Positions 1 to 7,172 of a stretch of DNA of 25,764 nucleotides are shown piece by piece (positions within the stretch are counted from its first letter, which is position 1; every line of letters starts with the position of its first letter). Under the pieces are notes generated by a model that searched no databases, was not told where the DNA came from, and saw only the letters and a list, made by a program, of their open reading frames with translations. Source of the stretch: UBA1306 sp964396415 (lineage in GTDB: Bacteria; Spirochaetota; Spirochaetia; Treponematales; Rectinemataceae); assembly GCA_964396415.1 (NCBI GenBank), contig CAYNFM010000053.1, forward strand, positions 1 through 25,764. Reading direction: 5' to 3'. The position numbers and the translations under genes were made by a program.

Positions 1-899
1 ATGGCTTCCCTGACCAGCTCGCGCGAGATGACGAGATGGGGCGCGCCGGTCGAGGCGACGACGATGTCGGCGGCGCGCAGGGCTTCGGAGATGCGATCGA
101 ATCCGAGGGCCTGTGCCTGCCAACGGGCCGCGAGCTCCTCTGCTCGCTCGCGCGTCCTGTTGAGGACGGTGATGCGCTTGGCGTTCCGGTGCCTCAGGGC
201 CTCGACGGCCAGCTCGGCCATCTCGCCCGCGCCGATCACGACGATGCTGGCATCGGAAATGTCCCCGATCTTCTCGGCGGCCAGCCGGGCGGCGACCGAG
301 CTTACGCTCCCGGCGTTGCGGCTTATGACGGTCTCCGTGTGCGCGCGCTTGCCCGTGTGGATGGCCGCGCGGAACAGGGCGGAGAGAATGGGTCCTATGC
401 CGCCGTATTCGCGCGCGAGATCGTAGGCGCCCGCCACCTGACCGAGCACCTGGGTCTCTCCTAGGACCATCGAGTCGAGCCCGGAGCTCACGCGGAAGAG
501 GTGCGCTACGGCTTCCTTGTCTTTTCGGCGCGCCGCCAAGGAAAGAATCTCGGACTCCCGCACTCCCGTGGACTGGCTCGCGAAATCGACGAGATTCTGG
601 AAGCCCTCCCCTCTCGATACGGCATAGACCTCGAGCCTGTTGCAGGTCGAGAGGACGGCGATCTCCGAAAGCTCGGCGAGGCCTGACCCGGCCTTCCCCA
701 GGCCTGACCCGGCGAGAATAGACTTGAGCCTGTCGGGCGAAAGCGTCATTCTCTCGCGGAGCTCGACCGGGGCCTCGCGATGAGAAATACCCAGGCAGAG
801 AATGCTCGAGCCCCTTCCGCGGGGAAGGCGCGAATCGGGAGCCGAAGCGACGGCCGCGTCGGACGAAGGATTCTCGGCGCGAGAAAAGGACTGAGCCAT
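1..899 (-). CDS. hemA: Glutamyl-tRNA reductase, partial (C-terminus beyond left edge)
   Basis: HemA reduces glutamyl-tRNA(Glu) to glutamate-1-semialdehyde with NADPH, the first committed step of C5 tetrapyrrole synthesis in the cytoplasm. I translated the minus strand from ATG at 899. The catalytic-domain signature appears as LGISHREAPVELRERM (about residues 36-51), then STCNRLEVY with the nucleophilic Cys86. The SGLDSMVLGETQVLGQ motif and a Rossmann GAGEM motif of the NADPH domain follow. About 299 codons are present of the roughly 420 usual for the family. The first ~31 residues, rich in Ser, Ala and Pro, precede the normal family start, and I see no ATG, GTG or TTG in frame between them and the conserved core. 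The start lies 11 nt after the stop of the radical SAM gene and has a GGGGAA element upstream, so co-transcription is likely. An in-frame 21-base duplication lies at 679-713. Confidence 0.95.
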   Translation of the reverse strand, partial: MAQSFSRAENPSSDAAVASAPDSRLPRGRGSSILCLGISHREAPVELRERMTLSPDRLKSILAGSGLGKAGSGLAELSEIAVLSTCNRLEVYAVSRGEGFQNLVDFASQSTGVRESEILSLAARRKDKEAVAHLFRVSSGLDSMVLGETQVLGQVAGAYDLAREYGGIGPILSALFRAAIHTGKRAHTETVISRNAGSVSSVAARLAAEKIGDISDASIVVIGAGEMAELAVEALRHRNAKRITVLNRTRERAEELAARWQAQALGFDRISEALRAADIVVASTGAPHLVISRELVREA

Positions 900-910
900 A
901 TGTTCCCCGT

Positions 911-2068
911 TCAGGCGGGACGGGCGGCATCTCGCGCCGCCTGCGTCTTTGCGCCGGATGGGATATAGGCGCAGGCCGGGTCCTCCTGGTAAGGGTCATG
1001 AGATTCCGCAAAGGCCCGGGACCTCGAACCACCGCATATGACCTTGTGCTCGCACAGCCCGCAACGCCCCTTGAGATTCGAGGGAGTCCTCAACTCGACG
1101 AGGAGGGGATGGGTCGTATAGATCGATCTGAGCTTCCCTTCTTTTACGTTTCCCAGGGACAGGGGCAGGAAGCCGCTCGGATAGACTTCGCCGTCGTGGG
1201 CGACGAAGACGATTCCCCTTCCGTCTCCGGTCGCGTTCAGCCTCAAGAAGGCTGGGCCTTTCGGCTCGCCTTCGAGCTCGAGCAGTCTGTCGTGGAGACG
1301 GGCGTACAATTCTCCGCGAGGCGGCTCGGCCCCTTCCCCGCGCTGGATGAATACTCGCCTGAAGTGCGGGCCCTCGGAGGTTCTCACCGGGATGCCATAG
1401 CGAGTCGCGTCGTAGAGGAAGTGGGTGACCTCCTCGCACTCCGAGGTTTCTGGGCTCTCGAGGGCCGATCCCCGTCCCGTTCTAATAAGGAAGAAGGCTT
1501 CCCAGGCGACCGCTCCCCTCTCCTTCGCCAGGTGGAAGATGTCCGCCAAGCCCCAAAGGTTGCTCTTCATCACGGTCGTATTGACCTGGAGCCGCATTCC
1601 AACCGACCTGGCCGTTTCGATGGCCTCGAGCGTCGCCTCGAAGGTACCGGGGATGTTCCGTATCCTGTCGTGGACTTCGGCCGTCGCTCCGTCGAGGCTG
1701 ACCGATATTATCTCCACTTCTAGGTCCCGCAGGCGCTCCATCCGCTCGCGGTCGAGCAGGGGAGTGACGCTCGCCGCTACTGCGGTGTAGATGCCTAATC
1801 CCCGCGCGTACCTGATGAGGTCGAAGACATCGGAGCGCATGAGGGGGTCCCCCCCGGTCAACAGGAGGGCAGGGTAGGGTTCTCCGAACTCGACGATCTG
1901 GTCGATGAGCCGCAACCCCGAGTCGTGGTCGAGCTCGCCCGGGACCTTTCCCTTTATCGCCGTCGCTCTGCAGTGCCTACAGGACAGGAGGCAGGACTTC
2001 GTAGTTTCCCAGCAGACGAATATCGGCTTCGCGGAATAGTCTACGCTCTTGGTCCATGGCGGTTGCAT
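911..2068 (-). CDS. Radical SAM/SPASM protein, TIGR04053-type (AhbC/AhbD/NirJ-like)
   Basis: This 385-residue protein has the radical SAM cluster motif CxxxCxxC at Cys26, Cys30 and Cys33, and the SAM-contacting GGDP at 72-75. Its C-terminal SPASM/twitch cysteines are Cys336, Cys339, Cys345 and Cys366 in the order CxxC, x5, CGGSRSRA, then DPxC. The stretch around 288-308 (VAHDGEVYPSGFLP, then GNVKE) is typical of the family I know as TIGR04053, whose reaction is not established. The CGGSRxRA tail resembles heme-pathway enzymes (AhbC, AhbD, NirJ). Placement directly before hemA (11 nt) and after the dienelactone-hydrolase gene (12 nt) makes a tetrapyrrole-related role conceivable, but that is inference. 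It could instead be a generic peptide- or cofactor-modifying radical SAM enzyme. The fold assignment is secure; the substrate is unknown. Confidence 0.85.
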   Translation of the reverse strand: MQPPWTKSVDYSAKPIFVCWETTKSCLLSCRHCRATAIKGKVPGELDHDSGLRLIDQIVEFGEPYPALLLTGGDPLMRSDVFDLIRYARGLGIYTAVAASVTPLLDRERMERLRDLEVEIISVSLDGATAEVHDRIRNIPGTFEATLEAIETARSVGMRLQVNTTVMKSNLWGLADIFHLAKERGAVAWEAFFLIRTGRGSALESPETSECEEVTHFLYDATRYGIPVRTSEGPHFRRVFIQRGEGAEPPRGELYARLHDRLLELEGEPKGPAFLRLNATGDGRGIVFVAHDGEVYPSGFLPLSLGNVKEGKLRSIYTTHPLLVELRTPSNLKGRCGLCEHKVICGGSRSRAFAESHDPYQEDPACAYIPSGAKTQAARDAARPA

Positions 2069-2080
2069 CGGCGCCGCTCG

Positions 2081-2899
2081 CTATCCCGCGAGGTTCTTCG
2101 CGAAGAATCCCAACAGTCGCGCATAGGAATCGCGGACTGCCGACTCGTTGTAGGAAGCTGCGTCGTCGTTGAAGAATGCGTGGCCGGCCCCTTCGTAGAT
2201 ATGGTACTCGTAGGACTTGCCGGCGGCGCGCATCGCCTCCTGGAAGGCGGGAATGCCGGCGTTGACGCGTTGGTCCTTGGCGCCGTAGAAGGCTATGAGG
2301 GGGCAGTTGATCCGCGGGATCTTCTCTGCGGGAGGGCTATTGCCGTAGAAGACCGCCGCCCCGGAAACCTCCCCCTCCTCGCAGGCGAGTAGGGCGGACA
2401 GGCCGCCGCCCATGCAGAATCCGACGCATCCTATTCTTTGACCTTTGGTTTCGGGTCTTTCCTCGCGGAGATGGCGGAAGCCCAGCCTCAATACGGGCAC
2501 GAGGGCCTCGACGCGGCCGGGCGCGATGAAGGAAAAGACCTGACCGAAGGTCTCTCCTATCCGCAGTCTCTCCGCCTCGGGGAGCTTGGCCAGGGCCGCC
2601 TCCCTCGTGCTCGGGTCGAACATCGTGCCTGGGGGGAGGGTGGCCGAGTAGGCAAAGGCCTCGGCTACTCGCTCCGAGCTCAGGGCGGGCGGCTTGACCC
2701 CGTCCACCGCGAAAAGATCGGGGGCCAAGGCTGCATAGCCGGCCGCGGCGATGCGGCGGGTCACGTCCTCGATCTGCCGATTGACGCCGCCGATCTCTTG
2801 GATGACCAGAACGCCCGGCAGAGGCCCAATTGCCCGCTCCGGACGCGCGAAGTAGCCTGTCCCCTTCCCATAATGAATCCATTCGCCCTTGATCGCCAT
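2081..2899 (-). CDS. Dienelactone hydrolase family protein (alpha/beta hydrolase)
   Basis: This 272-residue alpha/beta hydrolase carries the dienelactone hydrolase signature GFCMGGG with nucleophile Cys162, Asp209 in GAKDQRV and His240 in GAGHAFFND. Glu35 in VIQEIGG matches the Glu that holds the Cys in dienelactone hydrolases. Family members open cyclic esters such as dienelactone, but most genomic paralogs have unknown substrates. The predicted protein is soluble and cytoplasmic, with no signal peptide. The start is well supported: AAAGGGGG lies a few bases before ATG and a perfect TATAAT lies further upstream. It is the first gene of a three-gene cluster (hydrolase, radical SAM, hemA) with gaps of 11-12 nt. 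An insertion around residues 66-135, before the Cys motif, makes it longer than the ~230-residue classical enzymes. Confidence 0.9.
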   Translation of the reverse strand: MAIKGEWIHYGKGTGYFARPERAIGPLPGVLVIQEIGGVNRQIEDVTRRIAAAGYAALAPDLFAVDGVKPPALSSERVAEAFAYSATLPPGTMFDPSTREAALAKLPEAERLRIGETFGQVFSFIAPGRVEALVPVLRLGFRHLREERPETKGQRIGCVGFCMGGGLSALLACEEGEVSGAAVFYGNSPPAEKIPRINCPLIAFYGAKDQRVNAGIPAFQEAMRAAGKSYEYHIYEGAGHAFFNDDAASYNESAVRDSYARLLGFFAKNLAG

Positions 2900-2928
2900 T
2901 TTATTCCCCCTTTCTTCCGGCGGCGCCC

Positions 2929-2934
2929 ATTATA
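2929..2934 (-). promoter_or_regulatory. -10 box before dienelactone hydrolase cluster
   Basis: On the minus strand TATAAT lies 29 nt before the ATG at 2899, leaving a leader of about 20 nt that contains the AAAGGGGG ribosome site. I found no good -35 at 16-18 nt, so this is a partial promoter match. It supports separate transcription of the hydrolase-radical SAM-hemA cluster from radA. Confidence 0.4.
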
Positions 2935-2967
2935 GCCTCCCCATCGAACGCCGGCTCGCGTAATCGT

Positions 2968-4386
2968 CTAGCCGGGGGAAGGTTTTTCCTTGTCGGTCGA
3001 AGATGCAAATTTGAACAAGGTCCTCAATGCGGACTGAATATCCGCTTCGTGTAACCATCCTAAGGCTTCGCGCGAATCCGACGCCTTCGCTTGTCCCAGG
3101 CTGCCCTCGCCGATCGTTTCCTGCGGGCCGATCAGCCGGGAAAAACCCAAGCTGGCGGAGACTTTGGCTCGCCGCCTCATCTGACGGACGGGCCGGAGCT
3201 CGCCGGAAAGGGAAAGTTCACCTGCCAGGACCGTATCCGCGGGCAAGGCGGTATCCGAGCGGGCCGAAAAGAGGGCACAAGCCAGCGCCAGGTCGATACC
3301 AGGCTCGACGAGCCGCATGCCGCCCGCGACGTTGACGTAGATGTCCTGATCGGAGAAGCGCAGGCCCATGCGCTTCTCGAGGATGGCGGCGATTCGGCTG
3401 ACCCGTCCGGTTTCGATTCTCTCCGAATAAACGCGCGTCAGCCCTGCTTTGGCCGGGACCGTCAGCGCCTGGATCTCGACCAGCAGTACTCTCGATCCCT
3501 CGTGGACGGGAGCGATCGCCGTCCCTACGGGCATTTTGCCCGAGTCTCTCCTCACGAGGAAGATTCCCGAGGGGTCGGTGACCTCTTCGAGCCCGGCCTC
3601 GCCCATTCGGAAAAGTCCTACCTCCTCCGCGCTACCGAAGCGGTTCTTGCTCGCTCGGAGGACCCTCATATCGCCCTCGCCCTGCTCGAAGCCCAGCACG
3701 GCGTCCACGAGGTGCTCCGCGGCCTTCGGCCCCGCGATGACGCCTTCCTTCGTCACGTGGGCCACGAGCAAGAGGGCGGCATCGTGGGCCTTGGCCCAGG
3801 CCGAGAGCTCCTGGGCGCAATACTTGATCTGGTTGGCGGTACCCGGCACCGATCCGGCCTCGTCGGCCCTGAGCGTCTGGATGGAATCGATCACCGCAAC
3901 CACGGGCTTGAGCGCGTCCAGGGTCGCCCTCACCATGCCGAGATCGCTGGAGCAGAAGACTTCCAGGCCCTCGCGGAGGGCGCCGAGGCGATCCGCCCTC
4001 ATCCTGATTTGCGCCGGCGATTCCTCGCCCGAGATATAAAGGAGCCTCCCTTTGGTCTGCGCTTTCGCGCAGAGCTGCAGGAGCAATGTGCTTTTCCCTA
4101 TTCCCGGCTCTCCCCCGATGAGGGTCGCCGAGCCGCGCATTAGGCCGCCGCCCAGCACTCGATCGACTTCGGGCATTCCAGTGGACAGTCGCGCGCCCTC
4201 GCCGGGGTCGATCGAAATTATGGGAAGCGGAAAGGTCTCGCCGGCCTTTTCGACTCGGTCCTGCGTCTTCGCCGACTCGCGCAGCGTATTCCACTGCCCG
4301 CACTCGGGGCAGCGCCCCAGCCATTTTGGCTCGACGTGCCCGCAGCTGGCGCAGCGATAGGCGATTCCCTTTTGCTTGACGGCCAT
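2968..4386 (-). CDS. radA: DNA repair protein RadA/Sms
   Basis: RadA is a RecA-like hexameric ATPase that promotes branch migration and processing of recombination intermediates. The 472-residue protein has the full architecture. A C4 zinc finger uses Cys12, Cys15, Cys26 and Cys29. Walker A is GEPGIGKST at 92-100, and a Walker B-like strand VVAVIDSIQ spans 162-170. The RadA-specific KNRFG motif is at 247-251. A Lon-protease-like C-terminal domain follows from about 290, with GELSLSGELRPV near 389-400. Length is close to the usual ~455. No Shine-Dalgarno precedes the ATG; instead a promoter-like TACGAT ends 8 nt before it, suggesting a leaderless transcript. The XRE regulator gene ends 64 nt upstream on the same strand. 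Confidence 0.97.
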   Translation of the reverse strand: MAVKQKGIAYRCASCGHVEPKWLGRCPECGQWNTLRESAKTQDRVEKAGETFPLPIISIDPGEGARLSTGMPEVDRVLGGGLMRGSATLIGGEPGIGKSTLLLQLCAKAQTKGRLLYISGEESPAQIRMRADRLGALREGLEVFCSSDLGMVRATLDALKPVVAVIDSIQTLRADEAGSVPGTANQIKYCAQELSAWAKAHDAALLLVAHVTKEGVIAGPKAAEHLVDAVLGFEQGEGDMRVLRASKNRFGSAEEVGLFRMGEAGLEEVTDPSGIFLVRRDSGKMPVGTAIAPVHEGSRVLLVEIQALTVPAKAGLTRVYSERIETGRVSRIAAILEKRMGLRFSDQDIYVNVAGGMRLVEPGIDLALACALFSARSDTALPADTVLAGELSLSGELRPVRQMRRRAKVSASLGFSRLIGPQETIGEGSLGQAKASDSREALGWLHEADIQSALRTLFKFASSTDKEKPSPG

Positions 4387-4394
4387 GAAAGCGT

Positions 4395-4423
4395 ATCGTA
4401 CGCGAAGCCGAGGGATGCTTCAA
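4395..4423 (-). promoter_or_regulatory. Candidate sigma70 promoter of radA (leaderless)
   Basis: Reading the minus strand, TTGAAG (4423-4418) is followed after 17 nt by TACGAT (4400-4395). The radA ATG at 4386 begins 9 nt after the -10, where transcription would be expected to start. No ribosome site lies between. Confidence 0.4.
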
Positions 4424-4450
4424 GGGCAACTCGAGGCCCAAGCCCCGGGG

Positions 4451-4831
4451 TCATCGTCCCCTGAGGCGCCTGCCTTTCGAATCCAGGTATTCTGGACGAG
4501 GCTTGGGCTTGTTCGGATCCGCGTCGCGCACGAAGGAGTCGATCTCTTCGGACAGGCGCTTCTTCAGCTTTTCCGCGGTCTCGTACACCGCGTCGGGCCC
4601 CATCGCGTCTGTGACATCGTCCGGTCCCATCAGGAGGCGAAAGGGCCTGAGACCGAGCGCCCGAGCTATTCCCTCGAGTTTTTCCGGCGAGGGAAACTTG
4701 CGCCCCATCTCGACCTCGCCCACGTATCCTACCGATATGTCGGCCCTTTCGGCGAGCTCGGCTTGAGTTATGCCTAGGAGGATGCGGTAGCGCTTCATAT
4801 TTCGAACCAGCAACTGATGGAGCTCGGTCAC
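4451..4831 (-). CDS. XRE-family helix-turn-helix transcriptional regulator
   Basis: This small DNA-binding protein, about 126 residues from the preferred start, has a Cro/C1-type HTH. The core is ITQAELAERADISVGYVGEV followed by EMGRKFPSPEKLEGIARALG, covering about residues 20-62. The C-terminal ~60 residues are charged, with a DAVYETAEKLKKRLSEEID helix that may mediate dimerisation. The open frame extends upstream to 4885, but the family normally begins just before the LLVRNMKRYR helix. I therefore chose GTG at 4831 (VTELHQLL...). A promoter-like TACTAT ends 7 nt before this GTG and there is no clear Shine-Dalgarno, so the message may be leaderless. Its target is unknown; radA follows 64 nt downstream and the amylomaltase gene is divergent across the assembly gap. 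Confidence 0.85.
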   Translation of the reverse strand: MTELHQLLVRNMKRYRILLGITQAELAERADISVGYVGEVEMGRKFPSPEKLEGIARALGLRPFRLLMGPDDVTDAMGPDAVYETAEKLKKRLSEEIDSFVRDADPNKPKPRPEYLDSKGRRLRGR

Positions 4832-4837
4832 ATGCCT

Positions 4838-4865
4838 ATAGTAGAAATGCAGTAAGGAAAAGCAA
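4838..4865 (-). promoter_or_regulatory. Candidate sigma70 promoter of XRE regulator (leaderless)
   Basis: Minus strand: TTGCTT (4865-4860), a 16 nt spacer, then TACTAT (4843-4838). The GTG start at 4831 lies where the transcript would begin. The upstream ATG at 4885 would place this promoter inside the coding region, which is one reason to prefer GTG 4831. Confidence 0.4.
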
Positions 4866-4908
4866 TTCGCTGTCGGTGGATACACTCTCTGTGAGAAAGC
4901 GCGGGGCG

Positions 4909-5008
4909 NNNNNNNNNNNNNNNNNNNNNNNNNNNNNNNNNNNNNNNNNNNNNNNNNNNNNNNNNNNNNNNNNNNNNNNNNNNNNNNNNNNNNNNNNNNN
5001 NNNNNNNN
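4909..5008. other. Assembly gap (100 N)
   Basis: Exactly 100 consecutive N bases, the conventional scaffold-gap length, so the true size is unknown. It lies between the divergent XRE regulator and amylomaltase genes. Open frames drawn through it are artefacts, and additional sequence or genes could be missing here. Confidence 0.99.
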
Positions 5009-5029
5009 TCGATCTCGGGATTCCTAAAC

Positions 5030-5058
5030 TTCCCAATACCTGCCGTCTCGACTATACT
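5030..5058 (+). promoter_or_regulatory. Candidate sigma70 promoter of amylomaltase gene
   Basis: TTCCCA (5030-5035), a 17 nt spacer and TATACT (5053-5058) lie immediately after the assembly gap. The leader to ATG 5080 would be about 15 nt and carries GAAGAGG as ribosome site. Confidence 0.5.
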
Positions 5059-5079
5059 GGAACGAAGAGGTTCCGGATC

Positions 5080-7131
5080 ATGAAGTTTCCCCATCAAGGT
5101 CGTCGCATCAGCGGTTTCGTCGTTCCTTTGTCGTCGATCAGATGCGAAGCTTCTCCAGGCTGCGGCGAGTTTCCCGACCTCGCGCGCGCCGGCGATCTCG
5201 CCTCTGCCTGGGGTTTCGATCTCATTCAGCTTTTACCGGTCAACGATTCCGGTTTTCAGAATTCCCCCTATTCCGCGCTCTCGGCTTTCGCCCTTCATCC
5301 CATCTACATCAGGATTGCCGATTTACCCGAGTTAGCGGCGGGAGAAGGCGGCGAGGGATGGGACAGGACGCTCGAGCTCCGATCCGAGGCCGATGCCCTC
5401 GTTTCCCGCTTTTCCGGAGAGGAGCGGGTGCCCCACGAGGCCCTGCTGAGAGCCAAGATCGAGCTTTTGCGAAAGGTATGGTCCTTGGCGAGCGAGAAGT
5501 CGTGCCCGGCCGGTCGCAATCTCCTACGCGATCTCGATGAATGGATCGAAGCCAATCCCTGGTCCAAAAGCTATGCGGCCTTCGTCGTGCTCAAGACCAT
5601 GTACGACGAAAGGCCCTGGTGGGAGTGGCCCCGGCAACGGGACCCGAGCGTCGAGGACATCGACGATCTATGGAGAGACGGGGCTCTCATCGACGATCTC
5701 CGCTTTTGGTCGTGGCTGCAAATGAGGGCGGGCGGGCAATTTCGAGCTTCCTCGGAGCATCTTGCGGCCGAGGGAATAGCCCTCATGGGCGATATCCCCA
5801 TCCTGATGAACGCCGATTCGGCCGACGTTTGGGCCAGGCGAGATTGCTTTCGGCTCGAATTGCGCGCGGGCGCTCCGCCCGATATGTACTCGGATATGGG
5901 CCAAAACTGGGGCTTCCCGATCTACGACTGGCCTGCGCTAGAGCGCGGGGGCTATGGCTTCTGGGCCGAGCGTCTCGCGGAAGCGGACAAGTATTATTCC
6001 TCCTATCGAATCGACCACGTGCTTGGATTCTTCCATATATGGGCGCTTTCGGAGCGCGAGAGCAGCGGGGCGATGGGGCGCTTTATCCCCGATGTGCCAG
6101 TGGCAGGAAGCGAGCTCGAAGCGCTCGGCTTCGATGCGGGCCGAATCCGCTGGTTGTCTCGCCCGCATTTGCCGACCTGGCGCCTTGTCCAAGCGGCGGG
6201 CGAATCCGCCGCGAAGGGAGCCGCGTCCGCGGCCCTCGAAAGGATAGGCGAAGAAGAGCTTTTCCTTTTCAAGGATTCGATCCGGGGCGAAAAGGATATC
6301 GAGTCCCTTCCGTCCATTTCGCCGGCGGCCCGCGATTGTCTCCTGGCCGCGTGGAGGGACAGGGCTCTCTTCGAGTTCGCGCCCGGATCCTTCGCCCATA
6401 CTTGGAACTATCGTTCCGCGAGCTGCTGGCCCACTCTTTCGGACGAGGAGCGCGGAAAGCTCGAGTCGCTCTTCAGCGAGAAGAGGGCTCGAGCCGAGGA
6501 TCTCTGGGCCGCGACGGGGAAGGCCCTCCTGGGCGCCATAGTGAAGTTCGTGCCGATGCTTCCCTGCGCCGAGGATTTGGGCTCCGTTCCAGATTGCGTG
6601 CCTAAGGTCCTCGAGGATCTCGGCATTCTCGGGCTCAGGGTGTTCCGTTGGGCGAGGCGTTGGAACGAGAGCGGGCAGCCCTATGTCCCGGTCGGGGAAT
6701 ATCCCGAGCCTTCGGTGGCTTGCCTCTCGGTCCACGACTCGTCTTCGATTCGCGAGTGGTGGGAGACCGAGGCGGATAGGGAGGAGACGTGGCGCTTCGC
6801 TTCGACTTTCCTCGGCAGGGATCTTGGCCCCTGTCCTTCGCGCCTGGATCCGGAGCATGCCGCGAGCCTGATGGAATTGATCGCGCGCTCCGCTTCTCGC
6901 TTCGCCGTCTACCCGATCCAGGACATCCTCGCCTTGAGCGAGAAACTCCGGCCGGCCGATCCGAAGAGCGAGCGGATCAATGTACCGGGCACGGTAGGCG
7001 TCGGCAATTGGTCGTATCGCGTGCCTCCGTCGATCGACGAGATCCTGGCCGAAAAAAAGCTGGCGGCGAAGGTTCGGGCTTTGGCGAAGGCGAGACGTTC
7101 TTCGGATAAGACGAGCAAAAAGCTGCCTTGA
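5080..7131 (+). CDS. malQ: 4-alpha-glucanotransferase (amylomaltase, GH77)
   Basis: MalQ disproportionates alpha-1,4-glucans, moving maltosyl or longer units between chains in maltodextrin and glycogen metabolism in the cytoplasm. The 683-residue protein begins with the GH77 acceptor-site region (SGFVVPLSSI; QLLPVNDSGFQNSPYSALSAF). The three catalytic carboxylates are visible: nucleophile Asp312 in YRIDH, acid/base Glu498 in CAEDLG, and the transition-state Asp553 in SVHDSSS. The length is nearer the long E. coli-type MalQ (~694) than the ~500-residue Thermus type. ATG 5080 is chosen because it follows GAAGAGG by 9 nt and a promoter match; the frame also stays open upstream through the N run, which is meaningless. 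The next gene starts 41 nt after the stop with its own ribosome site. Confidence 0.95.
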   Translation: MKFPHQGRRISGFVVPLSSIRCEASPGCGEFPDLARAGDLASAWGFDLIQLLPVNDSGFQNSPYSALSAFALHPIYIRIADLPELAAGEGGEGWDRTLELRSEADALVSRFSGEERVPHEALLRAKIELLRKVWSLASEKSCPAGRNLLRDLDEWIEANPWSKSYAAFVVLKTMYDERPWWEWPRQRDPSVEDIDDLWRDGALIDDLRFWSWLQMRAGGQFRASSEHLAAEGIALMGDIPILMNADSADVWARRDCFRLELRAGAPPDMYSDMGQNWGFPIYDWPALERGGYGFWAERLAEADKYYSSYRIDHVLGFFHIWALSERESSGAMGRFIPDVPVAGSELEALGFDAGRIRWLSRPHLPTWRLVQAAGESAAKGAASAALERIGEEELFLFKDSIRGEKDIESLPSISPAARDCLLAAWRDRALFEFAPGSFAHTWNYRSASCWPTLSDEERGKLESLFSEKRARAEDLWAATGKALLGAIVKFVPMLPCAEDLGSVPDCVPKVLEDLGILGLRVFRWARRWNESGQPYVPVGEYPEPSVACLSVHDSSSIREWWETEADREETWRFASTFLGRDLGPCPSRLDPEHAASLMELIARSASRFAVYPIQDILALSEKLRPADPKSERINVPGTVGVGNWSYRVPPSIDEILAEKKLAAKVRALAKARRSSDKTSKKLP

Positions 7132-7172
7132 TCCATCCAAAATAGCTTAGAATAGCAAGGAAGGGAGGCGGT

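Noticed and set aside
1..464. Plus-strand open frames at the left edge
   Set aside because: They are shadows of hemA, which reads on the minus strand with the STCNR signature and runs off the window.
4876..5079. Upstream extension of malQ, and minus-strand frames, through the N run
   Set aside because: Open only because N bases carry no stop codons; malQ has a promoter and ribosome site for ATG 5080.
5938..7140. 400-codon open frame on the minus strand opposite malQ
   Set aside because: It is antisense to a gene with clear GH77 catalytic motifs, has no recognisable domain, and its composition is that expected of a GC-rich shadow frame.
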